Positions 10,373-22,689 of a stretch of 64,000 nt of DNA are shown here, piece by piece (the first letter of the stretch is position 1; each line of letters opens with the position of its first letter). The translations under genes and the position numbers were made by a program. Below the pieces are notes generated by a model that did no database searches, was not told the origin of the DNA, and worked only from the letters and a program-made list of their open reading frames with translations. This DNA comes from Cryptomeria japonica (lineage: Eukaryota > Streptophyta > Pinopsida > Cupressales > Cupressaceae): NCBI RefSeq assembly GCF_030272615.1, contig NC_081405.1:158521954-158585953 (forward strand), read 5' to 3'.

Positions 10373-10724
10373 TAGAGTTCGGTGAAAGCATCAATTCTAT
10401 GACTCCATAGAATACTAGTTGTGAGTTGATGCTGATTTACACACTTTAGAAGGATGTCTAAAGGTGTGCAAGAAACAGTGAATGAAGACAAGTTGCTCTG
10501 ACTGAGACTTAGATGATACATTTGTATATGTTTTTTCAAGCAAGAAAATTACTTCATAGGGGAAGTAATCATGCATTAGTTTTACTTTTTGTCATTGTTG
10601 TCAAAGGGGGAGAAGACTAATGACAGGGGGAGAAGTTTGCATGAGATGTTTACAGCTCAAGGTTAATAGTAGATAGTTTAACAACAATTTGAATCCGAAT
10701 CAACTGGAATAAATCAAGTTGGTA

Positions 10725-10750
10725 TTGCCATCAATGCCAAAGGGGGAGAT
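10725..10750 (+). other. Copia polypurine tract region
   Basis: 26 nt ending AAAGGGGGAGAT, directly before the LTR. The same 26 nt occur, reverse complemented, at 28782-28807 and 29928-29953 next to the 3' LTRs of two pol-less elements. A second purine tract (AAAGGGGGAGAA) lies near 10605. Confidence 0.85.
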
Positions 10751-12299
10751 TGTTGGCATTACAATAATATTGAGAAGATTGTTGGAAATAAATGATATAA
10801 TTGATAAAGGATGATTACTGTCTTAATATTATTATTTTGTCATTGATGTCAAGCAATTGATTTTCTGATTTAGTATGATGTTGCCATATCTTAATGAGTA
10901 TGTTGATGAGTATAAAGATGTCGGTAAGTGACACAGAAAAGATGAGAATGAAGGGGAGTAATGAGTTATTCAATGGGCAATAATTACCGAGTTAGATAGT
11001 GACGAGATTATGTTGTTTTGATTGTTTTGATATCCTATATATGTGTATTCAAAGACTGAACAAGAAGGAGAAAATATTTCATGCAATAGAATGAGTAAAG
11101 GTTTGATACTGTTCTATGTTATCGAGCAAGGAGCTAGTCGGTTAACACTAAGGATATCAATATCGGTTAATGACGGAAAAATGTCTATCGAGTAAAGCTC
11201 AGTATTAACCAAGTAACAATTGAGTAGTAACAAATGCATTGGATGAATAAATGCATTATTAAATGAAGGATGCCAATGAGCTGGAGATGTATAAATGATT
11301 GGTATGACGTGCAAGAAGTTTGTTGAGGATCTATGACAATGAAAATACAAGAATCAGATCTATAGTGCAGATTGAACTGTCATAACCTAGCACAAGTACC
11401 AAGGAAGGAATACAAGTTCCAAGGCATGATAAAACATTTTTCAGATCGAAGGATTCAATGAACCTAGTCAAGTATGATGATCTGATGGCTAAGATTGATC
11501 ATGGGAAATGTGATCAAGGAGATTAAGCGGTTAGGAATTGCTTATAAATAAAGAATAGTTGTAGAACAAGGAAGCAAGCAAACTGGAAGCACAATGATGC
11601 TATAGAGGTGATTAGCGAGTACAAAAGATTGAAGATCTAATTGTAGAACAAATTGAGAAGCCCAGCAAGGAGAAAGTTAAGTCTTATGACAAGATTATCT
11701 TGAGTACATTGAGCACATAGAATCTGCTTTAGCATTTCAAATGTGAAGTTGCAGATATATTTTATTGCTGTTATTTATTATGTAAGTGACAGGAAATCTC
11801 TTAACCAAGTGGACCTACTAGTCTTATTTGTAAATCCCCTAGCAAGGTAACATTCTGAATGAGTGTTTGAAATCCTTTAACTAGGTCACTTCTAACAAAG
11901 TGAAGATTCTAACAGGTCTGAGGGAAATCCCTTAACCGGGTCACATCTAGCAATGTGTATGTAATCTTTAACATGATTTTCTTTTAACCGAGCATACTCT
12001 AAAAGAGTATATTTTCTTAGTGGGTCTAAAATCCCACAGTGGTTTTTCCCTATTTGGATTTCCACGTTAAATTTGGTGTTAAATGTGTTATGATGTTTTA
12101 AGTCTATCAGTTTATGAGTTTGAATGATTTACAGTCATAGTTACATATCAAGTAAGGCTACCGAGGTTGAATCTGATGAATATATTGTAAATTGTGTTGA
12201 TAAGATTCACCCCTCCCCCTCTCTCATCTATCTAATAGAATGTACCTAAGTAAACTTAAGTGTAATAATATCTATGATGAATAATTATTTACACCAACA
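10751..12299 (+). repeat. 3' LTR of the Copia element
   Basis: Begins TGTTGGCATT and ends ACACCAACA, about 1549 bp, with short inverted termini TGTTGG/CCAACA. The left LTR is not in the window, so divergence and target duplication cannot be judged. Confidence 0.8.
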
Positions 12300-12407
12300 A
12301 AAACAAAAATCATGTCAAATTCATGTCTTCATAAGACATTTTCACACTTCTAGTCTATCTTGCTAAATTAGAAAGACAAAAAAAAAATAGGTATGTCCTT
12401 ATAGAGG

Positions 12408-14599
12408 TCAGTTAAAACAAGGGGAAAACAAACTTCTTCTAACTATAGGTGCTACGCTTGAGCCTGCGACAGGCTCCATGTTCTTGTCACCTTCTCTTGG
12501 GCTGCAATACCCAAGACTATCGGCAAATGTTGCAACCCCTGCCATATGAATTGAAGTAATAGAAAAGGTCACAGATGGGGAAGTTGGTTGAAAAATTGAA
12601 GGTGGAGGAAAGTTCGGGATAATTGTGTTCAACAAATCCTGCATTAAGGGATGTCATTCAGGCAACAGACTCGATGGAGTGGATGGATTGTTTAACATCC
12701 TCTTTCTTACTAAAATCATTCTCTTCTCCTCGATGGCCCTTTCCTCTGCCTCATTCTCCTTCATTGCCTTCTCTTAGTTCTATCTTTCCTCCTTCTCCTT
12801 CTTCTCTAGCTCTTTCAACCTTTCCTTTTCCTTATGTAGTATCTTCTTTTGTATTTTTTCCTTATCCTTCTTCTTTGCCAATATGCGTGCTACCTTATTC
12901 TCTTTGGCCTACACTCTCTTTCTTTCTTTGATCTCCTCCACTTCCATCCTCTTCACCTCTCAAAACATGTACTATTCTATGTACTCATTATATGTAATCA
13001 ACTTTGAATCGTAGCTCAAACAGAGTCCATTATCAACACCTTTCCCTTGTTTCTTGTTGATAATGTGAATAGGCAGCTTTAAAAATCTTAACATTCTTGT
13101 TTCCTATTGAGAGGTAGGCATCTCACTGACTTGTGATAGAAGGCTCTCCTCTTCCTGATTACCAAATTCTATTGTATCTTGTGTCAAAATATGCATCAGA
13201 TTGGCTATTTGATATTCCATAATCAACATAGTAATGCACCACATCATCCATGGCAGTAGCGAGTGGTGAAGGGAAAGTGAATATGGAGTCTTTTTGTTGC
13301 ACTTGCAAGTCAACTCCTAGAGCCATTGCCTTGTTGACCACCCATGTTTGTGCTATTCACTAGGATGGAAGAGAAAGACTATCTTCGACACTCTCAATCA
13401 CTCTTTCAGTGATGTTTCCTGCAACAACTTTAGTTGAAACATCAACACCGGATAGGATAAGCATGTTTTGCACTGTTGAAACATCCTCGCCATTGTTAAT
13501 GTCGAATGTCATGCTGGGCTGCATGTCCTCCATGAGGACATCGGGATTGATGAGCCATATCCTTGTCCTTCTGAAGCCTACTATGATGTTGGAAACAATT
13601 AATGCCTTCATCAAAGACTTGCTTCCTATTTCTGCCAGTTGTGCCCTCCTGGTCTCTACATTTGGAAATCTTGCCAACCACGATGGTCTTTCTAATTTGA
13701 AGTATGTCTTGAATGGAGAGAAGACATTCACATCCAATGGTTGTAGTTTGTGAGAGGTGTGAGCCGACAATGTGAGCAAGTCTATACCCAACATCTTTTC
13801 CTCTTGAATGGTTGTCACTGCAACATGGCTGCCATGACTGTCAAATATAAGCAAGTGCCTGTTGGTGGCTGATACACCCCCTAGAACAGATCGCACAAAG
13901 TGGTGCAACCAATTAAGGAATAGTTCCTTCATCATTCATGGATGTTTCTATGCTTCCATGCAAGCACCCGGTTAGCATTTTATAATGTAATTATGTAAGT
14001 GCTTCTTGCCTTTGAACAAGTAGAAGCCTAGAATGCTTTGCCCAGAAGCATTCACGTAACACAAAATGGTAATCCATTCACGGCTCTTGAAAATTATGTA
14101 AGAGACATTGTGACTTCCTCTCCTAGCAAGCACCCTCATAGCCCCATTTCTACCTGCCATAACACCAGTTTCATCAGAGTTCCATATCTGAGCAGGACCA
14201 TACAAATTTTCTGCATAGGCCTTTGATAATGTCTCGTATAAAGCAACAACAACGACTGGTCTTAGATTGAGTGCCCTATCTTTGTCAAGGCCTTCACCTA
14301 TTTGCAAGCTGAGTTTTGGATGTCAGGATTTAAAACCAGTCCACCATGAATTCCTGGGCATGCCATCCTTGAAAGGGTTGGGTCTACCCTCACATATTTG
14401 CACCACAACTGCCTTCAAGTTGACGATCTCCTCGCCATGACCAACTGCTGCCATTTGTTGCCACCACTCAACAATCTCTTCTTCCTCTTCACTAATGAGG
14501 ATGGTTGGGGGACCTTTCTTTTACGTGGTTGTCAGACTACCCAACCATTTCGTCAGTGTCGCATTTGGAATGCCCCATTTCTTTGATGCAAACCTGATA
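12408..14599 (-). pseudogene. pogo/CENP-B-like DNA transposase, C-terminal part (pseudogene)
   Basis: Minus-strand transposase of the DDE_1 (pogo/Tigger/CENP-B) family. In order: the end of a psq-type helix-turn-helix (ASKKWGIPNATLTKWLG) at about 14590-14540; an acidic linker; IWNSDETGV with the first catalytic Asp near 14190; LLIFDSHGSH with the second near 13850; HKLQPLDV with the third near 13745; and a Lys/Glu-rich coiled coil to about 12700. A Pro-rich frame (12408-12644) may be the end. Broken by in-frame stops, including three between 13940 and 13965, one near 14330 and several in the coiled coil. Most fit C-to-T changes of Gln, Arg or Trp codons. The N-terminal exon is at 26902-27197, separated by the DNA transposon at 14600-26899. 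Confidence 0.8.
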
Positions 14600-14640
14600 A
14601 GGGTTAGTGCAGGATCATGGGGGCCAAAAAGTGGCGATGT
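14600..14640. repeat. Left terminal inverted repeat of the DNA transposon
   Basis: GGGTTAGTGCAGGATCATGG followed by GGGCCAAAAAGTGGCGATG. The first 30 or so bases match the inverse of 26869-26898 and the right end of the short derivative at 15477-15516. Confidence 0.75.
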
Positions 14641-14734
14641 GAAAAAAATAGCCCTTTCCACTCGCCTAAAAACATGAAAAATCCGTGTTGACTTTTTGCT
14701 TGGCCATATCCGATTTTTATAGGTAATTTTAAAT

Positions 14735-14885
14735 TAAAAAATAAACTATATATTATATAATACATTATATATTATATAGTATATAGTAGTATATTATATA
14801 ATATATAATATCTTATATATTATATAATATATAATAATATATTATATATTATATAATATATTATTATATTAAATTATAAATTATA
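14735..14885. repeat. AT-rich TATATAATA-type tract, left part
   Basis: Low-complexity ATATTATATAATATA repeats. The tract continues at 15517-15605, so it was one block split by the short inverted-repeat element between. Confidence 0.7.
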
Positions 14886-15516
14886 TGGGTATGTGGAGGA
14901 TCATGGTGGGCCAAATAGGGCCTCAAGTGGCAATGAAAATTAGAAAAACGGAGTTAGGCAACTTGACATAAAAAATTGAATAAGTTACCCAACATTATTT
15001 TAAAAAATATAAGAATAAAATCTGTAGAAAATTGAATGTAGTTTCTAAGCTACTAATTATTTTCTAAAAAAATTAAATTTATTTCACAAAAAATTAAAAT
15101 ATCAATGTAGTAGTACTAAAATTTTAGGAAAAAGATAAGAAGCAGGTGTTTGTTTGACCACCCTAACCATATATCAAATGGTAATATTTTTTTATAAGAT
15201 TTTAGATATAAGTAGAAGACTAATGTCTGGATGTGACACATATTTTTTTGTATTTTTTTAAAAATAAATAATTAATTATGATTTTTTTATTTTTAAAAAT
15301 ATTAAAAAATTGTATGTCTAACCACCATAACTTGGTAAAAAATTTACGAAATTTAATTTTTCTTTTTTTAATCCTATAGTATACGAAGCATAAAATATGA
15401 CACATGTTTCAGATTCAAAAAATGTGATACCATTTGAAATTTATACATATTTTTCAATCAGGACTTTAGTCAAGATATTGCCACTTTTTGGCCCCTCATG
15501 ATCCAACACATACCCA
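14886..15516. mobile_element. MITE-like deletion derivative of the DNA transposon, 631 bp
   Basis: Bounded by TGGGTATGTGGAGGATCATG and its inverse ending TGATCC...CACATACCCA, with TA on both sides (14884-14885, 15517-15518). Read on the minus strand, most of it aligns base by base with 26290-26898, the right end of the large transposon. Only about 40 bp at its other end match the left end (GGCCAAAAAGTGGC). This is the structure of an internal-deletion derivative. No coding capacity. It sits inside the parent's left subterminal AT tract. Confidence 0.8.
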
Positions 15517-15967
15517 TATAATATACAATATATTATTATATAATATAATATAATATAATATTATATATACATAATAATATATTATATAATATATTATTAT
15601 TTTAAAACAATTTAACTATAAAAATTGGATTTTATCAGATATCTGATTTCTCTGAGATAATAAAAGAGAACTGTGATAGCCCATGGATTATTTTTTACCC
15701 ACAGGCTGCACGAATTCAAGCAAATTCGATATTCGGCTGGACCCGATATCTGATTTTGTGACCCAAATTTGCAAAAAAATCCAATAAAAGGTAAGATTTT
15801 TATTGTTTTTCATCATTTTCATTCAATTTTTTGCATTTTTTTTAATGTTTATTTGTTTTTTCATTCAAAATATATTTTTTCATGAAAACAAGGTTTTTTA
15901 AAATCAAATACAAAATTGTTCAAATTTGTTAACTAAATTCAATTGTTTACATTTAATTAGATTAAAA

Positions 15968-16050
15968 ATGGGGGATAACAATGAAAACATTGATCAACCA
16001 CAACCGCAACAACCAAACCCTCTCAGTCAAACACTTGGGGTCATACCCTA
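15968..16050 (+). CDS. Possible start of a plus-strand ORF in the DNA transposon
   Basis: ATG at 15968 opens MGDNNENIDQPQPQQPNPLS, a Gln/Pro-rich start that reads like a genuine N-terminus. It then runs into the three-copy tandem repeat and stops at about 16050. Many DNA transposons carry a second gene. No family recognised; this may be chance. Confidence 0.25.
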
Positions 16051-16980
16051 TTGATGTCTTCCCTTGAGCGCCCTAAGTGCTAAAAATTGTCAAACTTTGA
16101 GGGGCCCTAACTCAAAATTCATGACACCTGTGAATGATCTGTTTGAACTTATGGGGCCACAAGAGGGGTCCCTTAAAAATCCTATCTTGGGTTTTAAATA
16201 TTCCCTATGGTTTTATTAGGGCACCATTTTTTTAATTGGTGAAAAAATCATTAGTCTCATTCAATCAAATGTTGTCGCATGACCAATTTCTCATTTTGCT
16301 CATCGTGATCATGAACCGTCAGTTCTGAAATGTCCATTTAGGCATTCTTACACTATGCATGCTCCTATTTTCCCCCCCACCCAGTCGAACACTTAGGATC
16401 ATACCCTATCGGCGTCGTCCCTTGAGTGCCCTAAGTGCTAAAAATTGTCAAATTTTGATGAGCCCTAACTCAAAATCAGTAGCACCTGTAGATGGTCTGT
16501 TTGAACCTATAGGGCCACAAGAGGGGTCCCTACAAAATCCTATCTCGGTTTTTCAATATTCCCTATGGTTTTATTAGGGAAGCATTTTTTTAGTTGATGA
16601 AAAAATCGTCAGTCTCATTCAATCAAATGTTGTCGCATGGCCAATTTCTTGTTTTGCTCATTGTGATCATGAACTGTCGGTTCTGACATGTCTAGTTAGG
16701 CATTCTTACCCTATGCATGCTCCTATTTCCCCCCCCCCTCGATCGAACGCTAAGGCTCATACCCTACCGACATTGCCTCTTGAGCGCCCTCGATGCTAAA
16801 AATTGTCAAAATTTGATGGGCCCTAACTCAGAATCCGTGACACCTATGAACCATCTATTTGAACCTACGAGGATAGGAGAGGGGTCCCTACAAAAGCCTA
16901 TATCGGTTTTTCAAGATTCCCTAAGGTTTTATTAGGGCAACATTTTTTCAGTAGATGAAAAACTCGTCAGACTCATTTAA
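16022..16980 (+). repeat. Three-copy tandem repeat, monomer about 358 bp
   Basis: Monomers start near 16024, 16383 and 16741 with AGTCAAACACTTGGGGTCAT and variants; the third is cut short near 16980. Copies share CGCCCT(A/C)...TGCTAAAAATTGTCAAA, GGGGCCACAAGAGGGGTCCC (copies 1-2) and GGTTTTATTAGGG. Copies 2 and 3 each hold a 72-codon frame of similar sequence, but copy 1 does not, so I do not call it coding. Confidence 0.8.
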
Positions 16981-18355
16981 TGAAAAAATATAGATAAACA
17001 AGTATTACACTGTAGACACATAATGATTATCAATATTTCCAACATAATTAATATTACACTTGCATGTGACATCCATGAATGAATATACAAACATGACTTT
17101 TCATCATTATCAATACAACTACACCAATGCACAAATGTATAGATACATTGTATATCATCAATATAACTAAACCAGTTTGCTCGTGGACATCGTATATCAT
17201 CATAAAAAAGTTACATCAATTTACATCTATATACAAATACAACATCCCACTTCATCTACATCAAACATCCTCATGTCCTAAGAGAAAAACTTACGTAGAT
17301 CAATGCTTGCATATAAATGAGGACCAAAATAAGCAACCTTTTTATGCGGAATGAATGTGCTACAAGAAACAAATTATAACACTTAATACAAATTATTTTA
17401 TCAAATTATAAATAGATCATTTGAAACATTTTTAAGATGTACAAGATTGTATACGAAACTTACCAGTTTCTCTGCAAAGTCTACAAGCATAACTCTGAAT
17501 AAAGACACGTGTCGATTAAAGCCCTTCTCATTGCATTCTCTGCATGGTTGAAGATGATGGTAGATATTGTCATTTCTGAATGGCAATACCTTTACTTGAC
17601 ATAGTGTGTGAAAGTTTACAAAATTTAATCACATTGACAAAGTGAGGGACTTTGTGTTTACACACAAAATTTAATCTCACTAATGCACACAAAGAATACG
17701 GTGTTGTGTTTGGCTGTAAATTTTTGCATTCTTGAAAAGAAAACCTAAAAGGTAGCTAAATATCGATAACCCCAAGGAATATGTACCATCACCAAGAGTA
17801 AACTAGTCAATGGCAAATTATCTATCATGAACCTGTATTTTTAAGAAATGTTAGTCTACACATAAAATGCATGCATGGACATAAAGGCTTTACGATAATC
17901 ACTTCAACTGAAATGCATGATAATAAATGAAAAGGTGGGATTATATACCATCAAAATACATCCCTTTGAATTATATTGAATGAACCCACTATGTTGACGC
18001 AAAAATCATAATGTGATAGTGTTGTATATCATCAAAAAGACTTGCATGAGCATAAAGGTTTTGCGATAATTATATCATAAAAAATTGTCAAATAGTGTTG
18101 TCTATTATCAAAAAATGTAATTCTCATCAAATGCATGATAATAAGATGTGTTGCAAAATACATCCCTTCTAATTATATCAAGTGTACCCGCTATTTGCAT
18201 GCAAAAACCGTGTTGCAAAAAACAACGTTCATAAATAGACCTGCATTTTGAACACATCCTTAATATACATGAAACAAACTTGAACATTAAGGTTTTATGA
18301 TCATTGTTTGAAATGAAATGCATGATAAAATAAAGAAGACACCATTAAAGACCTA
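16981..18355. other. AT-rich stretch without recognisable gene
   Basis: Between the tandem repeat and the transposase stop codon. I see no ORF with family features. It probably represents the 3' flank of the minus-strand transposase within the DNA transposon. A partial repeat of AAGGTTTT(A/G)CGATAAT with CATGATAATAA words recurs near 17885, 18055 and 18290. Confidence 0.4.
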
Positions 18356-19751
18356 CTACTCAAGTGTGCCTAAAGGGTCATCTCTTTGCTTAAGAGTATC
18401 CAGTATTGCTTGATGATCAATAGTAATCACTGTCCCTAGCTCTTTGGTCTTCGGTTTTGCTTGATGCTTCAAAAACTTGAAATTTGTAGCTATGATAAGG
18501 TGTGAATACATGAGAATGGTTTTGTGTCTCTCATAGTCTTCAAATGAAAGTATGCCATTCTTTCTAATCATGTATGTTCACAACCAAGTTCCCACAACAA
18601 CAACTAAACCTATAGGATATTGAACCCATCATCATCTATCACTGGTTGTGTTAGCTTTTGTTTTACCTGTACACATCATGCCAACCAATATTTTAATCTC
18701 TCTTCATTCCCTTGTGGTGCAATAACTTCAAAAACATTACCTGGTTGTACAAGATCTGATAAACAGTCATACTCAAGTGAACTTTCCATGTCATCGTTTG
18801 ACATGGATATTGTTTGAGATAAAAGGAGTTAGATATTGTGGAAACCACGTATCAACCCACTCACTTGACTCACACTGATCCCAATCACACTAAACACAAC
18901 TCTGACAAAAACAAGTCAACACTCATGTCCAAATGGTCCATGTACTTGCGTCTGAGCTGAGAAATGAATGCATCTTTGAAGAATATTTAATTGTTTGACA
19001 ATCCAATCTATCTCCCACTGTGCCCTCCTCAACCAACCCAAAGAATCTAGTCACTACTAAATGAAGAGTACCTCCATGTGACAATATTGAACTACACCAG
19101 TCAATAATAGAATGTGCATCAAATAAATTTGCACTTGAAATCCTCAATTGCTCCTTAACTAGAGATCTCTTCAAACATGCACCTGTTCAATCATGCTCCC
19201 CCTTCCCATGCCCTGCCTGAAAAAAACACCAAATATGAGGTATACGTATCTCTACATGAATTCTACTCAACCAATAAAACATACGATCATTCTTGAATTG
19301 ACTCGTACAATTATTTGACCATATGAGATGTCGATCAATTGCAATATCTTTCTCATGCAAGAACTCAAAAAAATTCTCGAAAGAATGTTGCACATACTAA
19401 GAGGAGTGAGATCTATCATCACTCATATAAAAATTATACTCCATGATTATCTTCTTGTCCTCTTATGTACTATCAAGAGCATGTCTATATGTAATGTGAA
19501 AAAAATAGCAATCTGGATTGAATTGTAGTACTGAGATTGTACCTCATTTTGTGGTTGCAATGCATAGTTATCTACAAAATCAACCACCGATACAATAGTG
19601 CCAATTGCGAAAGAGTTCTTACACATCCTGAACTATTGATCCAACCATTGAGACCTATAGGTGTGCCTTGCATACTTGTAGAAAAGATTTTCCTCTAAAT
19701 CCAAAATAAAATCAGCAACACTCCTCTTGAGACTAATTCGCATCTAGAACC
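18356..19751 (-). pseudogene. DDE-like transposase of the large DNA transposon, C-terminal two thirds
   Basis: Minus strand. Readable blocks in order: KRSVADFILDLEENLFYKYA; VVDFVDNY with a candidate first acidic residue near 19580; QNEVQSQYYNSIQ; NFYMSDDRSHSS; HLIWSNNCTSQFKND near 19310, where relatives usually have SDG; IPHIWCFFQAGHGKGEHD near 19200 with a candidate Glu; then KRSLVKEQL. Next comes a C-terminal module (LVQPGNVFEVIAPQGNEE, YPIGLVVVVGTWL) ending at 18356. The pattern D...SDG...QFK...HGKGE recurs in uncharacterised plant and animal transposon-like proteins; the catalytic reading is my inference. Decayed: stops near 19640, 19462, 19400, 19185, 18635 and 18580, and a frameshift at a T run near 19500. 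The N-terminal part is at 24348-24780, displaced by the LTR element. Confidence 0.65.
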
Positions 19752-20879
19752 TGTTGGCATTTTTTATGATTATGTTGTGATTGTCATTGATGGACACACA
19801 CTTGCATTGAGATCACTTTTGTATGTATAAGTTAAATTTCAATCGGTACTTGTTCCAACCAGTATGATGCATTATAGTCCTTAGACTATTGGTGTTTTGC
19901 AGAAAGTGTTTACTGATCTGAAGCGGTATGCTGACCCCAAGTGGTTCGAGGATCTTAAGTAGTACAAAGGATCAAAGCGGCAGAACACATATTTACAAGT
20001 CTTCATTTTGTCAAACCAGCAACTGGTATTTTGCTTAAACCAATATTTTGTACGAATCAGTAATACTCTATGATGAGTTACCAACCAACATTTTGTGATG
20101 AGTTACCATCCACCAATTGTTTGACGTTGTCGACACTTCAACGGTTCTTTTTGTGTCGTGTTACAGAATATGTCTAGATGCATTGAACCTAGGAAATTGT
20201 AATGTAATCCTATTGGACAGACATGAAATCAAATTCCTTTATAAGGACATTATGTCTAGGGTTTTAGGTTGTTGATGTAGTTGTTAGGGTTTAAGGTTGT
20301 TGATGAGTTAGAGAAAGTGCGAATGTGTTGAAGATTGAAGTAATGCTAGAATGCATTAGGAATGAGCTATCAAGGATCTAACCAAGCAATCTATGCTATT
20401 TTCTAGATCACTCACTTGTTGATTACTTACATCTTCGACAAGTCTGAAGCCCTTAACCGAGTAGGCCCAAAAGCCTTTTGTAAATCCTCTAACAAGGTGG
20501 TTCACATCTGTGGATCTAAAATCCTCTAGCAAGGTAGTCTTTAATTGGACTTATCTCCTATCAGAGATTGATATTCCTAACAGGATCTGTCCTAGTAAAG
20601 AACATTGTATGACCTTAACCGGTCTAGTTCCTATTTTGCAGATAGTTACTTGTGAGTTCCATCTCATCGTGGTTTTTCCCATTTGGGTTTCCACGTCAAA
20701 ATCTCTTGTGTTATGGTGTTTGTGCTTCTATGGGTGAATGCATTATTTGCTATTTGGTTTGCATGTGTGCTAACTGGTTTGTCTGCTAAACTGTTTTACC
20801 AGTTTACTGTTAGTCTAGCAAAGTGTTTAAGTACATTGATTTTTGGCATACTAATTCATCCCCCTCTTAGTATTCATCA
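19752..20879 (+). repeat. Left LTR of copy A
   Basis: 1128 bp, TG...CA. Matches the LTRs at 27660-28781 and 40540-41677 in inverse orientation, including AAACCCAAATGGGAAAAACC (seen here as its complement). A TTTATAAGGACATTATG stretch near 20239 may be the TATA region. Confidence 0.85.
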
Positions 20880-20929
20880 ATTGGTATCAGAGCCTACCTT
20901 TCTATAAGTCTAACCACTCGGAAAGAGAT

Positions 20930-22132
20930 ATGGGGGAATACACATTGAGGGAACTTACTTATCGGCTCACTCAGTCTGAGCAATCTTATGATGATCTTAT
21001 GGTCAAATATAAGGCCTCTCAAGCAAAAAGGAGAGAACATGTTGAAAAGCTGATGGAGCTATCTGAAAATAGTTCTTCTGATGAAGTGGACATGGAAGCC
21101 CTAATCCAAGAAGTAGAAAAGATGAATGAATCCAATTCCAATCTGAGAAAGGAGTTAGAAGGACTGACTATTCGAATGTGCCAAGAGCTTGAGAAGCAGA
21201 GGAAAGTTGAAGATCTGATAAAAGACAAAGATCATGAAATCTCCAAGCTAAAGCAAGAGATTAGTGCCCTAACTGCTCAACTCCATGCGAGAAAAGTGGA
21301 AAAGGAAGAAATGCAAGGAGAAATGAACATGACCATCTCTGAGAATGCAAATCTGATGGAAACAAATGCTGCTATTTCCAAAGATCTCTCTGAGTCAAAG
21401 GAAATACTTGCTAAGTTCAACAAGAGTTCTGTTAAGCTAGAGCAAAAGCTTGAATCTACCAAACCTATCAAGAATACTGATGGACTTGGTTATTCCAGTC
21501 ATGAGGAAGGTGAGACCTCTAGTACAAATGCTGGAGCATCAAAGAAACAACTGGCATCAAAGGATAAAGGTAAGCAAAAGTTTAAACCTATTTGATTTAA
21601 CTATCTTAAAGAAGGACATACTGCCAATGTGTGTAAGAGTAAGGCTTACAATAATTTTCCTTATTTTCTAAATGATAAGCCTAGATCCTATAGATTCAAT
21701 GGTAACTGTTATGCATGCAACAAGTTTGGGCATAGAGCATCTGAATGCAGGTTTGTTATGAACAACGCTGGAAGATATCCTCAGAGGACTCAAGGAGTTG
21801 GTCTGGAACCTTTTATGAACCGGAATCACAACCGGTTTAATACCTTTAATCATCAGTCCGAAAGCAGTGGCTATCAAGCGGCAACCGAATGGAGAGAAAG
21901 CTGTTTGATCTGTCATGGTCATGGTCACACTGCTACAACATGTAGGAGGAAGAATGGTCACATGAATAATGGACCTTGCAGAGCACCTGGAATGGTCTGC
22001 TATCATTGCAACAAACCGTGTCACACTGCCAAATTCTGCAGAACAAGAAAGAACATATCGGATGACATGCCGGTCACTCCGGAAAGAAAGATTGATATTG
22101 ACACTATTCAAGTGGATATGAATAAAACCTGA
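20930..22132 (+). pseudogene. gag-like region of copy A: coiled coil plus zinc knuckles (fossil)
   Basis: The first part (221-residue frame from 20930) is rich in Lys/Glu/Leu and reads as a long coiled coil (KLMELSENSSSDEVDMEALI region). The second part carries CX2CX4HX4C zinc knuckles: CYACNKFGHRASEC, CLICHGHGHTATTC and CYHCNKPCHTAKFC, preceded by a degenerate one. This is the architecture of retrotransposon gag/nucleocapsid, which binds element RNA. It begins about 50 nt after the primer site, as expected. Clearly homologous to 39266-40501 and more distantly to 33814-34890. Confidence 0.8.
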
Positions 22133-22689
22133 AAGAAGAAACCAATGGTGTTGCAAGAAGAACTGGTTTCTACACCTAGTGTGGAAATAACAGAACCGTT
22201 AAACTAAGCATCAGAAAAGCTTAGGGAGAGCAAACGACAAAATGTTTCGAACCCCCAGTTTACATCGGTAAAAGACCTTAACCGGTATGCGATACCTGTC
22301 ATTTGGTGGAAGACCAAAAATGGTAAAAGGCAAATTAGGGTTTACGCCCTAATGGTGAAGCATTAATTACGGTAGGTGAGGAATATGCTTAAAAGGAATT
22401 TTCAAATCATTTCTCACTATCAATTTTCGAGCGAAGAAGGTTTTCAAGTGTAGAGCGATGAAAAAGTGATTTGTGCTATGATTCAGAGAAATTTAGAAAC
22501 CTTGAAGGAGATTCAGAAGCAAATTACAAACGGTCAAGAGAAGAATGCAAAGTGGTGATTCTGCAACCGACGAAGTGTGAGGCGAAGTAGAATATGAAAG
22601 CCCTAAATTCTCGATTTTTGAAAGGTATTTCTTGAGTTTTCTGTTTTTATCACGGCTTCTACGTCTCATACTAGCTCTAATGCATCTGT

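Larger units (their letters stand above)
8966..12299 (+). mobile_element. Copia LTR retrotransposon, 3' half
   Basis: Starts in the middle of the reverse transcriptase and ends with a complete 3' LTR. Order: RT, RNase H, a long 3' non-coding stretch with two AAAGGGGGAGA-type purine tracts, then the LTR. The missing 5' half probably lies beyond the left edge, displaced by the Gypsy insertion. It looks broken in about one place in the visible coding part. Confidence 0.85.
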
